The notes: generated by a model from the sequence alone, not told the origin. Positions 19,169 to 28,977 are shown, numbered from the stretch's first letter. The stretch is 64,000 nucleotides of DNA from Bacillus rubiinfantis (GCA_000752035.1 CCFE01000032.1:2501-66500); one strand, 5' to 3'. Numbers and translations: made by a program.

Positions 19169-20382
19169 CCCTTCACCTCCGCAAAGGCCGCGGTAAAATT
19201 CCCTTCATGGACCATCACAATCCGGATACCGCGTGCATTGGCCATGGAACGAAGCGACCGTTCTTCGGCCGTTGGCAGCTCCTGTTGGTTCTTGATTAGA
19301 AAAATCGTAACAGTTCCTTTACGCTGTTTAAAAAAACTTGCTTTATCAAGCAAAGCCTTCGTTAACTGAGGTGTTATCAGCATGAGCGAAACTGACTGTT
19401 GCCGAAGGAAGCCTTCTGCTTCGAACACGTTTTCAAACGTCCCATACTGGCTAGCCTTGACTTTGGCTAGATGATAAAAAAGCTGTTGTAAATGCTGCTC
19501 CCCTCCTCTGATTGGAAACGTAGACCACTCTTGACCTTGCGTAACCAGACCCGCTTGAGCCCCTTTTTTTAACACCGCCCTAAGGAGGGAGGCTGTAAAG
19601 GAAACGACCGTTTCAAAGTGTTGATGGTGAGTAGTATTCATGACAACTAATACATCATGCGATTGGCGCTGTTCAAATTCCTTCGTCATAACTTCATTCC
19701 TCTTTGCCATCGCTTTCCAGTTAATCCAGGAAAACCGATCACCTGGCTGATACTCACGGACCCCGACCACCATTGAGGTATCTCGCTGTACCCGCTCTCG
19801 TGAAGCCGTCAATCCTTGGTCAAACTGGTTATCATATGGACGGTAAATAAGCTCGGTATATGCAGGATAAACGATTATTCTTCCCCCCGAAACAAACTGT
19901 TTTTCTTTTTCAAATAACCCGAGCGGATCTCCCGTACGAATGGTAACTCCTTGGAAAACATGCTCTCCGCGAGGAAGCTCCAAAATGGAATATTCAAAGG
20001 AAATTTGTTTTTTGAATCCGGGAAATAGTATTGTTTTAAAAAAGTTAAAATCTTGTGGGCAAGCAAGCGTATCAGGAGCGTGATCTTCAATTAATAGATA
20101 AAATAACGGAAATGGTTTGCTCCTGCTAATTGTTATCATAACCGTTAACGACTCTCCTGCTTGATAATCTGTCTTTTGGAAAACTCTACTAATCTCGAAT
20201 TCCCCAAGCGGGTAAACAGATAAGACCAAACAATAAAGAGCAAAGGGCAGAAAGCTATAAAAAAGGAACCAACTGACAAATCCGCCTTGAAACATAGCAT
20301 AAGAAAAAGTTAGGGTAATCAATACAATCAGCAGGATATATTTCCATAACTTTTTGCAGTAAGTTACTAATTTTCCGTTCAT
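19165..20382 (-). CDS. DUF58 domain protein (YeaD-like)
   Basis: A 405-residue protein with two N-terminal helices (12-55), an Ig-like beta-rich middle and the DUF58 signature VGVREYQPGDRFSWINWKAMAKRNEVMTK around residues 205-235. A von Willebrand-like fold follows. DUF58 proteins are encoded with MoxR ATPases and transglutaminases and are thought to act as a scaffold at the membrane. It lies between moxR (start directly after the moxR stop) and tgpA (four-base overlap), so the three genes are one unit. Confidence 0.9.
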   Translation of the reverse strand: MNGKLVTYCKKLWKYILLIVLITLTFSYAMFQGGFVSWFLFYSFLPFALYCLVLSVYPLGEFEISRVFQKTDYQAGESLTVMITISRSKPFPLFYLLIEDHAPDTLACPQDFNFFKTILFPGFKKQISFEYSILELPRGEHVFQGVTIRTGDPLGLFEKEKQFVSGGRIIVYPAYTELIYRPYDNQFDQGLTASRERVQRDTSMVVGVREYQPGDRFSWINWKAMAKRNEVMTKEFEQRQSHDVLVVMNTTHHQHFETVVSFTASLLRAVLKKGAQAGLVTQGQEWSTFPIRGGEQHLQQLFYHLAKVKASQYGTFENVFEAEGFLRQQSVSLMLITPQLTKALLDKASFFKQRKGTVTIFLIKNQQELPTAEERSLRSMANARGIRIVMVHEGNFTAAFAEVKG

Positions 20383-21345
20383 TTATTTCACAAGCCTCTG
20401 CACTGGTACCGGAACTCGTCCGATAATCCTATCAATCACTTCTTCTGCAGAAATACCTTCGAACTTTGCCTCTGATTTTAAAATAATACGATGGGCAAGG
20501 ACATGCGTAGTCAAATATTGAATATCATCCGGCAGAACAAACCGGCGACCATACATAAACGCATAGCTTTGTGCTGCTTTCATGAGAGCAATGGAGCCCC
20601 GTGGACTTGCGCCAAGATAAATGCTTGGATGATTGCGTGTTTTGTTGACAATATCAACAATATAACGTTTGATTGAGTCATCAACAAACACTTCTTTGAT
20701 TTGGTTTTGCAACGATCGCAGTTCTTCAAGGTCAATCACCGGATTCAATTCTTCAATCGGCGGAACTTTTTGGGCACGATGCAAGACTTCCATCTCCTCA
20801 ATCGGGTCAGGATATCCCATTTTCATCTTCAATAGGAAGCGATCAAGCTGGGCCTCTGGAAGCGGATATGTTCCTTCATATTCAATTGGATTCTGGGTGG
20901 CCATGACAAAAAAGGGCTTCTTTAGCTTATGAGTTACACCATCAATCGTAATACTTGCTTCTTCCATTCCTTCTAATAACGCTGATTGTGTCTTTGGAGA
21001 GGTACGGTTAATTTCATCCGCTAAAATAATGTTTCCCATCAGCGGTCCTGGCCGGAACTCAAACTCCATTTCTTTTGGATTATATATAGAAACACCAGTA
21101 ACATCAGATGGGAGCAAATCAGGGGTAAATTGAATTCGGCGAAAGCTGGCATTCACTGATTTGGCTAAGGCACGAACCATCATTGTCTTGCCAACGCCGG
21201 GGACGTCCTCGAGTAGAACATGTCCTTGTGCCAAAAGGGCAATAATACTTAATTCAGCAACATCGCGCTTACCAATCATCACTTTTTCAATGTTTGCCAG
21301 AATTTTATCTATAGTATGGTTCATTTGTTCTTTTACCAAAGACAA
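20383..21345 (-). CDS. MoxR family AAA+ ATPase (YeaC-like)
   Basis: A 320-residue AAA+ ATPase with Walker A in EDVPGVGKTMM, Walker B LADEINRTSPKTQSALLEGMEE, sensor 1 MATQNPIEYEGTYPLPEAQLDRF and an arginine finger region, ending with the MoxR lid. MoxR ATPases act as chaperones for vWA/DUF58 partners. It is first in the operon with DUF58 and transglutaminase genes. TTG 21345 and TTG 21339 both lie after the GGAGG ribosome site; the second has better spacing and would shorten the protein by two residues. Confidence 0.92.
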   Translation of the reverse strand: MSLVKEQMNHTIDKILANIEKVMIGKRDVAELSIIALLAQGHVLLEDVPGVGKTMMVRALAKSVNASFRRIQFTPDLLPSDVTGVSIYNPKEMEFEFRPGPLMGNIILADEINRTSPKTQSALLEGMEEASITIDGVTHKLKKPFFVMATQNPIEYEGTYPLPEAQLDRFLLKMKMGYPDPIEEMEVLHRAQKVPPIEELNPVIDLEELRSLQNQIKEVFVDDSIKRYIVDIVNKTRNHPSIYLGASPRGSIALMKAAQSYAFMYGRRFVLPDDIQYLTTHVLAHRIILKSEAKFEGISAEEVIDRIIGRVPVPVQRLVK

Positions 21346-21498
21346 ACTCCTCCTTTAGGGGGATCTTCAATTTTTTTACATCCTTTATCTATTCGCTATT
21401 TTTCTATCAATCTCCTGTATATACGACAGAAAATTTTCCTTATAAAATATAAAGGCCCAGCATATTTGGCTGAGACCTTAGTTAACATCGAAATTAAG

Positions 21499-22290
21499 TT
21501 AATTCTGATTATCATAATCTGTTTGCAATGTTGTCTGGTCCAACCCCTTCGATAGGAAACTACTTTTATATTGTCCAGGAGTCATTCCAGCATATTTTTT
21601 AAAAAGAGTAGTGTAATAGCTTTGATTGCAATAACCGAGCACTTGAGCAATTTTACTAAGCTTTAATTTGGTATGGAGGAGAAAATACTTGGAGTCTTCA
21701 ACCTTCTTGCGATTAATATATTCGGGAATGGTCATGCTGACTGATTCCTTAAAAACCTTAGAAAGATAGGATGGGTGGACACCAACGTATTTCGCAATCG
21801 CTTCAAGAGACAATTCATGGTTAGCTATTTCTCGATTAATGTAGGTAAGCGCTTTATTAACTAACGGATTATATTCCAATTTTTCAGTTGCTTTTAACGT
21901 TTCAATAAAACATGTTACCATATCATGCTCAAAATCTATTAATTCAGAAATAGAATCGAATAATTCAATTTGCTGAATCATGGCATCACTTAAATTAAAT
22001 GCATCTTCAGAAAAGACACCGCCACGAATAATCGCACGTGTAAATAAGGTGCACGAGCAGATCAGCGAATTTTTCAAGGAACGGACTGGATCAGAAGCGA
22101 GCTTGGCTCGTTCCAAGCTGTTTATTTGACTTAATACTTCGTTTGCCCCCTTTTGATCACAGCGAATAATGCAGTCCATTAGTTCCTGTTCCAAGGCAAA
22201 AGAAGGATGATAGTAAAAATTGAGATGATTTTCAGCTCGAGTCTTTAAAAATCGCTTAATATTGTCATTTTTCATGCGCATGAATTTCAC
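21499..22290 (-). CDS. AraC family transcriptional regulator
   Basis: A 263-residue regulator with the double helix-turn-helix of AraC/XylS proteins in residues 160-255. The first HTH is LEAIAKYVGVHPSYLSKVFKE and the second KLSKIAQVLGYCNQSYYTTLFKKYAGMTPGQYK. The N-terminal 150 residues are helical and not a cupin sugar-binding fold, resembling the middle region of YesN-type regulators without the receiver. It is divergent from the disaccharide transport genes and is probably their activator. Disaccharide phosphorylase clusters in Firmicutes often use LacI or AraC regulators. Confidence 0.88.
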   Translation of the reverse strand: MKFMRMKNDNIKRFLKTRAENHLNFYYHPSFALEQELMDCIIRCDQKGANEVLSQINSLERAKLASDPVRSLKNSLICSCTLFTRAIIRGGVFSEDAFNLSDAMIQQIELFDSISELIDFEHDMVTCFIETLKATEKLEYNPLVNKALTYINREIANHELSLEAIAKYVGVHPSYLSKVFKESVSMTIPEYINRKKVEDSKYFLLHTKLKLSKIAQVLGYCNQSYYTTLFKKYAGMTPGQYKSSFLSKGLDQTTLQTDYDNQN

Positions 22291-22295
22291 CTTAA

Positions 22296-22313
22296 AAAGT
22301 TGATAAAAACTTT
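22296..22313. promoter_or_regulatory. Inverted repeat AAAGTT-N6-AACTTT in the divergent region
   Basis: A perfect 6-base inverted repeat sits between the AraC regulator start (22290) and the binding-protein gene. A weak promoter for the latter (TTTGAA, 16 bases, TATAAA) follows at about 22335-22362. It could be an operator; it is also short enough to be chance. Confidence 0.35.
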
Positions 22314-22385
22314 AAATTATTAATATTATTGTAATTTTGAAGCAGGTAAAATACAAGTATAAACCAAAAAGGGGGCAAAGAAGAT

Positions 22386-23645
22386 ATGCACAGCAAAAAG
22401 TTGTTCACAAAGTTGTTAGCGTTTTCTTTTGCTGCAAGTATTGCACTTACCGGATGTAGCGGCGACGATAGTAATGATAAAGCGAAGCCAGCCGATACCA
22501 AAACATCCGAACCAACGGTTATAAAGTTTGCAGCTCAGGCAGACAGTACACCAGCTACAAAGGAATTGATTGCGCAATTCAACAAAAAGCAAGACAAGTA
22601 CAAAGTTGAGTGGACAGAAATGACCAATGATTCCGCGCAAATGCATGACCAGTTATTAACTTCTTTATCAAGCGGCTCTTCAGATTATGACGTCATCTCC
22701 ATGGACGTTGTCTGGGCCGGTGAATTTGCAGGTGCTGGCTATCTACAGCCAATTGATGCCCAAATGAATAAAGCTGAAATGAAAAAGACTGATTTCAATG
22801 CAGGATCCATGTCTTCCGGAAACTATGAAGGCAAACAATATACCCTGCCATTCTTCCCAGACTTAGGAATCCTTTACTACCGCAAAGATATTGTAAGCAG
22901 TGATGATGCCGCTAAGCTCGATAGCGGAGATTATACGTATAACGACCTTTATACTATGGCTCAAAAATACACTGGTAAAAATAAAACAAAATTTGGTTTT
23001 GTTTATCAATCGAAACAGTATGAAGGGCTAACGGTAAATACGACCGAATTTTCCAACTCGTTTAAAGATGTAAAAGGCGGGCTGGAAACAATGTATAAAT
23101 TCACTCAAGCCTCTTTCGAACCAAAGGATCTCCTAAACTATATGGAAGGTGAAACTGCTACTGCCTTTGAACAAGGAAATGCCGTATTTGCCCGTAACTG
23201 GCCATATGCTTTCGGTCGGATTCAAGGAAAAGAAGATGGTGTTACCGTATCGGTAGACCAAGTTGGCGTAGCCCCACTTCCAAATGGTGATGCAGTTGGC
23301 GGATGGCTTCTTGGTTTGAATAAGAATTCAAAAAATCAAGAGGGGGCCTGGGAATTTATTAAATTTGCTGCTGGTGAGGAAGGGCAAACGATTATGTCAA
23401 CGAAAGGCGCATACCTTCCAGGCTATAATGCCCTGCTGAATAATGAAGAAGTGAAAAAAGCAAACGCATTACTAAGCTACCCAGGATTCCAAAAAGCATT
23501 AACAAAGACGATTTCAAGACCTGTTTCAGCAGAATACTCTAAAACGTCAGATGCCATCCAAGTGGCAGCACATAAATACTTAAGCTCTGGTAAAGATCTT
23601 GATCAGGCCGTTAAAGCCATTGAAGATGCTATTAATGGAAAATAA
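22386..23645 (+). CDS. Sugar ABC transporter substrate-binding lipoprotein
   Basis: A 419-residue family 1 extracellular binding protein. The signal peptide has basic residues, a hydrophobic stretch and the lipobox LTGC (Cys24), so the protein is tethered to the outer face of the membrane. The body resembles maltose/oligosaccharide-binding proteins (DYDVISMDVVWAGEFAGAGYL, LPFFPDLGILYYRKD, VGGWLLGLNKNSKNQEGAWEF). GGGGGCAAAGAAGAT precedes ATG. An intrinsic hairpin follows and separates it from the permeases, which commonly gives the binding protein higher expression. The GH65 enzyme downstream suggests the ligand is an alpha-glucosyl disaccharide. Confidence 0.93.
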   Translation: MHSKKLFTKLLAFSFAASIALTGCSGDDSNDKAKPADTKTSEPTVIKFAAQADSTPATKELIAQFNKKQDKYKVEWTEMTNDSAQMHDQLLTSLSSGSSDYDVISMDVVWAGEFAGAGYLQPIDAQMNKAEMKKTDFNAGSMSSGNYEGKQYTLPFFPDLGILYYRKDIVSSDDAAKLDSGDYTYNDLYTMAQKYTGKNKTKFGFVYQSKQYEGLTVNTTEFSNSFKDVKGGLETMYKFTQASFEPKDLLNYMEGETATAFEQGNAVFARNWPYAFGRIQGKEDGVTVSVDQVGVAPLPNGDAVGGWLLGLNKNSKNQEGAWEFIKFAAGEEGQTIMSTKGAYLPGYNALLNNEEVKKANALLSYPGFQKALTKTISRPVSAEYSKTSDAIQVAAHKYLSSGKDLDQAVKAIEDAINGK

Positions 23646-23674
23646 TACGATGAATTTTAGACTGTAATCATAGC

Positions 23675-23705
23675 GGAGGCTGACTTTATTGAAAGCCTCC
23701 TTTTT
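23675..23705 (+). terminator. Intercistronic attenuating terminator
   Basis: GGAGGCT and AAGCCTCC pair around a 12-base loop and are followed by TTTTT. It lies between binding-protein and permease genes, probably a partial stop that sets the ratio of the products. Confidence 0.8.
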
Positions 23706-23741
23706 CTTTCAATGAACAATACATAACAATGAGGTGAAAAT

Positions 23742-24956
23742 ATGCGAAAACTGGGGGTTAAGCAATGGTTGTTTATTGTTCCAACATTATTGCTCATTGC
23801 CGTTTTTTCACTATGGCCAGTTCTGCAATCCTTTACGTATACCTTCTTTGATTATCGTCTAAACAACCAGCAAAAAGCCGGATTATACGTTAGTGAGAGG
23901 TTTAACACCACCTTATTCAATGAAACAAATCTCTATTTCACCATGTTTTTAGATGAAGATTTGCCTAATATTAAAGCAAACGAGGATAAGGAACGAGTTG
24001 CTCATCTATACAAACAGCTCGCAGCAGTTGAAAAACAGTTTAAAAATGAAAAAGGCGTTATCAAGATCTCTACACAGGAAAAAACAAAAGTGGAGCATAT
24101 ACACAAAGAAGCCAACGAATTAGTAACCGCTCTAAACCAAAAATACAAATTAATTCACAAAGCAGATTTGCCTCATTTGGTCAATGATTTGAAAAAATGT
24201 ATAATACCATCAAATTTTATTGGTTTACAGGGATATAAACAAGCTTTAACTGACGATCGTGTCGGCACAGCACTCCAAAATACGCTTGTATTTACAGTTA
24301 TTTCTGTATTTATTGAGCTAGTTTTAGGCTTAGGTCTTGCACTTGTGTTAAATAAAGCTATTTTTGGCCAAGGAATGATTCGGACCACTTCCTTGATTCC
24401 ATGGGCAATCCCAACAGCAGTTGCAGCATTAATGTGGAGCTATCTTTTTAATGGCAGCAGCGGCATTATTGCCCATCTGTTCGAAATGATAGGACTTGTT
24501 GATAAATCGCAAAATCTCCTCCTCAGCGGAACTGGAGCCATGGCCTCCACTATTTTAGCTGATGTTTGGAAAACTACTCCATATATGGCCTTACTCTTGC
24601 TTGCTGGACTACAAAATATCTCAAAAGATTTATATGAAGCGGCTTCCATCGATGGGGCAACGAAAATTCAATCCTTCTTTAAAGTGACATTACCACTCTT
24701 AAAACCGTCAATTTTAGTTGCCTTATTATTTAGGACATTAGATGCCTTTCGCGTATTTGACTTGATTTATGTGTTAACTGGCGGTGGCCCCGGAGGCGAA
24801 ACAGAAACAATGTCTATCTATGCCTATAAGGTCATGTTTGGCCAAACAAACTTTGGCTACGGCTCCATCATTGTCATGCTCATGTTTGTTTGTGTAGCTA
24901 TTATCGCGATCATCTTTGTTAAATTCTTGGGTGCAAACCTCATGGAAAGAAGTTAG
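23742..24956 (+). CDS. Sugar ABC transporter permease (MalF-like)
   Basis: A 404-residue permease with a first helix (12-32), then an unusually long hydrophilic segment of about 120 residues (35-155) predicted to be helical and charged (ANEDKERVAHLYKQLAAVEK and following). The six-helix core carries the EAA loop YEAASIDGATKIQSFFKVTLP, which contacts the ATPase. The insertion resembles the position of the large P2 loop of E. coli MalF, although most Gram-positive MalF homologues lack one. No ATPase gene is in the cluster, so a shared MsmX-type ATPase is likely used. Confidence 0.9.
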   Translation: MRKLGVKQWLFIVPTLLLIAVFSLWPVLQSFTYTFFDYRLNNQQKAGLYVSERFNTTLFNETNLYFTMFLDEDLPNIKANEDKERVAHLYKQLAAVEKQFKNEKGVIKISTQEKTKVEHIHKEANELVTALNQKYKLIHKADLPHLVNDLKKCIIPSNFIGLQGYKQALTDDRVGTALQNTLVFTVISVFIELVLGLGLALVLNKAIFGQGMIRTTSLIPWAIPTAVAALMWSYLFNGSSGIIAHLFEMIGLVDKSQNLLLSGTGAMASTILADVWKTTPYMALLLLAGLQNISKDLYEAASIDGATKIQSFFKVTLPLLKPSILVALLFRTLDAFRVFDLIYVLTGGGPGGETETMSIYAYKVMFGQTNFGYGSIIVMLMFVCVAIIAIIFVKFLGANLMERS

Positions 24957-24969
24957 GGGGGAGCTTAAA

Positions 24970-25803
24970 ATGCAGGCAGCGAAACGCAAACTTTGGATTA
25001 CTTTCGGACTCGTTGTAATCGTATATTTAATCGCAATGGTGTTCCCGTTTTTCTGGGTATTTATCACTTCCTTTAAAACATCGGGAGAGATTTTTGGAAC
25101 GGGGGCTTTCCGTGTTATCCCGAAGGAACCGACACTTCACAACTATATTACCGTGCTGTTTGAAAAAAACATCTTAAATTCAATAAAGAACAGTTTAATT
25201 GTGGCAACGACAACCACTGTTTACATTATTGTGGTAGCAACCTTTTCTGCCTATGCGATTTCCCGCTTTCAATTTAGAGGGAAAAATATTCTGCTTGGAT
25301 TGGTATTAGCTGTCTCGATGTTCCCGCAAATGGTTATTATTGGACCGGTTTACAATTTATTCGAACAGCTAAAATGGCTCAACTCCTTTGCTGTGGTTCT
25401 ACCATATTCAACGATTACTCTTCCCATGGCCGTTTGGATTTTAGTTACACATTTTAATCAGATACCTATGGCTTTAGAAGAATCTGCAAAAATGGACGGA
25501 GCCACTTCATTTCAGACACTTTATAAAATTATTTTCCCGCTGGCGGCACCTGGTGTCTTTACAACAGCGATCATTACTTTCATCTCTGCCTGGAATGAAT
25601 TCCTTTTAACGATTACCTTAAACCCAAATGCAGAGTATCACACTGTGCCTGTTGGCATTTCATTCCTAAGGACGCAGTTTGAAATTCTTTGGGGACAGGT
25701 TTCCGCTGCAACAGTCATTGTGACTATTCCAACACTTATTATTGTCCTGATTTTCCAGCGGCAAATTGTATCCGGACTCACAAGCGGCGGGGTAAAAGAA
25801 TGA
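24970..25803 (+). CDS. Sugar ABC transporter permease (MalG-like)
   Basis: A 277-residue permease with six helices and the EAA motif LEESAKMDGATSFQTLYKIIFPLAAPG (about residues 175-200), the partner of the MalF-like protein. ATG 24970 was chosen because the AGGGGGGAGC ribosome site lies just before it; an in-frame ATG 18 codons upstream lies inside the preceding gene and lacks a site. The C-terminus faces the cytoplasm. It is part of a tight operon with the GH65 phosphorylase. Confidence 0.92.
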   Translation: MQAAKRKLWITFGLVVIVYLIAMVFPFFWVFITSFKTSGEIFGTGAFRVIPKEPTLHNYITVLFEKNILNSIKNSLIVATTTTVYIIVVATFSAYAISRFQFRGKNILLGLVLAVSMFPQMVIIGPVYNLFEQLKWLNSFAVVLPYSTITLPMAVWILVTHFNQIPMALEESAKMDGATSFQTLYKIIFPLAAPGVFTTAIITFISAWNEFLLTITLNPNAEYHTVPVGISFLRTQFEILWGQVSAATVIVTIPTLIIVLIFQRQIVSGLTSGGVKE

Positions 25804-25832
25804 TTTTATGTTAACAAATAGAGGTGTACAGC

Positions 25833-28100
25833 ATGTCTTGGAAAATTAGTTCTTCTCACACAGACGACCAACAACTCCTAGTAGATGAGAGTATTTTTTT
25901 CACAGGAAATGGATATTTGGGGGTACGGGGAAACTTTGAAGAAGGTGTACCCTCGGGGCAAAAGACTATTCGGGGCACTTATATTAATGCCTTCCATGAT
26001 ACCGTGCCCATTTCTTATGGTGAAAAGCATACTGGCTTCCCAAATACACAGCAAAAGTTGTTAAATATTATCGATGCACAAACAATTGAGATTTTCTTTG
26101 GAACTGAACGTTTTTCGCTTGCTGAGGGAAAAGTCATTTCCTTCGAACGACATCTTCATCTTGACAAAGGTTTTACGGAAAGGATCATTGAATGGCAGTC
26201 CCCGTCTGGTAAACAAATGAAGCTCACGTTTAAGCGACTTGTTTCCTTTCATAATTTAGAGGTTTTTAGTCAAAGAGTCGAGCTCGAATCAGCCAATTAT
26301 TCAGGTTCGGTACGAATTGCTGCTGTCATTAATGGTGATGTTGCTAATTTTATGGATACTAATGATCCCCGTGTTGCTTCAGGACATACCCAGCTGCTGC
26401 ATGTCAGCCATGTGGAACAGTCAGGTGAGATTTCTTATGTGGAGTGTGAAACTACTAATACAAAGTTAAAGACGGCCTGCGCTGCTGTTTATTCGCTCGA
26501 TGTCCCTCATTTAAGAAAGGATGCTCCTGGAACAGTGGGTTTGAAATCTGAATTTTTCTTTGAGTTTACCGGGAAGATGTCATTTGAAAGAAGAAGCATT
26601 TTTGTCGACACTTTAAGACATGGAGAAAATTTGCAAGCTGCTGCCTTCAACCTGCAGCATACACTTGCCGAAAAGGATTTTTTACACTTCTTGCAGGATC
26701 AGACCGTTTATTTAGAAAGATTTTGGAAGCAATCTGACATTGTCATTACCGGCGATACAGCCATTCAGGAAGGGATTCGTTTCAATTTATTTTCTTTACT
26801 CCAGTCGACAGGCAGAGACCACTATTCTAATATCGCTGCTAAGGGGTTATCTGGAGAGGGATATGAGGGACATTATTTTTGGGATACGGAAATCTATATG
26901 TTTCCCGTCTTTTTAATGACCCAGCCTGACATTGCCAAGCGGCTGTTGTTATATCGCTATTCAATCCTTGACGGCGCCCGAAATCATGCTAAAGAAATGG
27001 GCCATCGTAAAGGTGCCTTATACCCTTGGCGAACAATATCAGGCTCAGAATGTTCTTCCTATTTTCCTTCTGGTTCAGCACAATACCATATCAGTGCTGA
27101 CATTGCTTATAGTTTTATTCAATACTATTTGGTTACCGCTGATTATCAATTCATCAAAGATTTTGGTGCCGAGGTACTGTTTGAGACGGCCAGACTGTGG
27201 TTGGAAACAGGCCATTTTGACAATCAAGCATTTAAAATTGATGCAGTCACAGGCCCCGACGAATATACCTGCATTGTTAATAATAATTATTACACGAATG
27301 TAATGGCGAAGCACAATTTACAATGGGCGGTTACATTCTATCAACAGTTAGAAAAGGAAGATCCGCAACAATTGGCCGTCATTAGCAAAAGGATTTGCTT
27401 GGAGCATGATGAGATAAACGCATGGGAAAAAGCAGCACAGCTAATGTATTTACCCTATGATCCAGTAAGAAAAATCAATCCTCAGGACGATACGTTTTTG
27501 CAAAAGGCTATTTGGGACTTGGAGGCCACTCCTAAAGAAGAATTCCCATTACTGCTGCATTATCATCCACTAATCATTTACCGCTATCAAGTTTGTAAAC
27601 AGGCGGATACTGTGTTGGCCCATTTTTTATTAGAGGATGAACAATCGCTGGAAACCATTCAGAATTCCTATAATTATTATGAGAAAATCACCACACACGA
27701 TTCGTCTTTATCAAGCTGTATTTTCAGCATCATGGCTTCAAAGTTGGGTTATAGCGATAAGGCCTATCAATATTTTATTGAAACAGCTAGACTGGACCTA
27801 GATAACACTCATGGAAATACGAAAGACGGCCTGCATATGGCCAATATGGGTGGAACATGGATGTCAATTGTATTCGGATTTGCCGGCTTGCGCATTAAGG
27901 AGGAAGGGATTTCTTTCGCCCCTACGCTTCCCGATAATTGGGAAAAGTATCAGTTTACCATTCAGTACAGGGGACGCAGAATCCAGCTCGAGAAAGCGCG
28001 TAGGCACACCATTATTACACTGCTTGATGGTGATAATTTGGCTATAAAGATAGATAACAAGCCCTACCATCTTAGCAAAGAAGTGCCGATCATTATTTAA
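25833..28100 (+). CDS. Glycoside hydrolase family 65 disaccharide phosphorylase
   Basis: A 755-residue GH65 enzyme that splits an alpha-linked glucosyl disaccharide with phosphate, giving beta-glucose 1-phosphate. It has an N-terminal beta-sandwich (1-270), a linker, an (alpha/alpha)6 barrel with the general acid Glu477 in TGPDEYT, and a C-terminal beta domain. GEGYEGHYFWDTEIYMFP and HMANMGGTWMSIVFGFAGLR are family stretches. ATG 25833 follows GAGGTG. GH65 includes maltose, kojibiose, nigerose and trehalose phosphorylases, and sequence reading alone cannot separate them. The beta-phosphoglucomutase gene next to it completes the route to glucose 6-phosphate. Confidence 0.92.
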   Translation: MSWKISSSHTDDQQLLVDESIFFTGNGYLGVRGNFEEGVPSGQKTIRGTYINAFHDTVPISYGEKHTGFPNTQQKLLNIIDAQTIEIFFGTERFSLAEGKVISFERHLHLDKGFTERIIEWQSPSGKQMKLTFKRLVSFHNLEVFSQRVELESANYSGSVRIAAVINGDVANFMDTNDPRVASGHTQLLHVSHVEQSGEISYVECETTNTKLKTACAAVYSLDVPHLRKDAPGTVGLKSEFFFEFTGKMSFERRSIFVDTLRHGENLQAAAFNLQHTLAEKDFLHFLQDQTVYLERFWKQSDIVITGDTAIQEGIRFNLFSLLQSTGRDHYSNIAAKGLSGEGYEGHYFWDTEIYMFPVFLMTQPDIAKRLLLYRYSILDGARNHAKEMGHRKGALYPWRTISGSECSSYFPSGSAQYHISADIAYSFIQYYLVTADYQFIKDFGAEVLFETARLWLETGHFDNQAFKIDAVTGPDEYTCIVNNNYYTNVMAKHNLQWAVTFYQQLEKEDPQQLAVISKRICLEHDEINAWEKAAQLMYLPYDPVRKINPQDDTFLQKAIWDLEATPKEEFPLLLHYHPLIIYRYQVCKQADTVLAHFLLEDEQSLETIQNSYNYYEKITTHDSSLSSCIFSIMASKLGYSDKAYQYFIETARLDLDNTHGNTKDGLHMANMGGTWMSIVFGFAGLRIKEEGISFAPTLPDNWEKYQFTIQYRGRRIQLEKARRHTIITLLDGDNLAIKIDNKPYHLSKEVPIII

Positions 28101-28193
28101 CCTGGGCCCCCACCCTAAAAACCGGAAACTGCTAGACCTTTCTAGGCATCATATGAAGTATAGAAATTGAATTCTCTCTGGAGGAAACGGCAG

Positions 28194-28874
28194 ATGGAAA
28201 AGCAACTGAAGGCAATTATTTTTGATTTAGATGGGGTCATTACCGATACCGCAGAGTACCATTTCCTAGCTTGGCAGACGCTTAGTGAGGAATTAGGCAT
28301 ACCCTTTACAAGGCAATTTAATGAGGAACTCAAAGGGATTTCCCGAATGGAATCATTGGAAAAGATTCTGGCGTTAAGCAGGAAACAGAATGAATTTACT
28401 GAAAAAGAGAAAGAAAACTTAGCTGCCCGAAAAAACAGCCTTTATTGCCGTTTAATTGAGAAAATCACGCCGAAGGATATTCTCCCTGGAATCAGTGAGT
28501 TTATTGCGGCTAGCAAGCTGCACAACATAAAAATTGGCTTGGCCTCCGTCAGTAAAAATGCCTTTACGGTCATGAGGCGATTAGAGCTGTTAAATGAATT
28601 TGATACGATAGTTGATGCAAAAACAATTAAAAACGGAAAACCAGATCCAGAAATATTCATGCGTGCAGCAGAACAGCTAGGTGTTAATCCTGTAAACTGC
28701 ATTGGGATTGAAGATGCTGAAGCAGGTGTCACTGCCATCAAAGCAGCTGGAATGTTCGCGGTTGGTATCGGGGATCAGCAGCGTTTGGCACAGGCAGACT
28801 TAATTTATCACGTAACAACGGAACTCCGCTTCGATGAAATTCTGAATGCTTTTGTGAAAAAATTAAACCAGTAA
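28194..28874 (+). CDS. pgmB: Beta-phosphoglucomutase (HAD family)
   Basis: A 226-residue HAD-like mutase converting beta-glucose 1-phosphate to glucose 6-phosphate. The catalytic aspartates are in IFDLDGVITDTAEYH (Asp11 nucleophile, Asp13 acid/base). The cap region, LASVSKN (motif II Ser), KNGKPDPEIF (motif III Lys) and GIEDAEAGVTAIKAAGM (motif IV) are all present. ATG 28194 follows GGAGGAAAC; an in-frame TTG nine codons upstream lacks a site. It consumes the product of the GH65 phosphorylase. A degenerate copy of its C-terminal part lies at 30621-30697. Confidence 0.95.
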   Translation: MEKQLKAIIFDLDGVITDTAEYHFLAWQTLSEELGIPFTRQFNEELKGISRMESLEKILALSRKQNEFTEKEKENLAARKNSLYCRLIEKITPKDILPGISEFIAASKLHNIKIGLASVSKNAFTVMRRLELLNEFDTIVDAKTIKNGKPDPEIFMRAAEQLGVNPVNCIGIEDAEAGVTAIKAAGMFAVGIGDQQRLAQADLIYHVTTELRFDEILNAFVKKLNQ

Positions 28875-28977
28875 AACACAGACAGCTCAATCTCTGCGTT
28901 TCATTTTAAGCTGCACCATTATAATAATCTGTAAATCTTACGGGAAAAATTCAGATGGTGACAGATACTGAAATACG

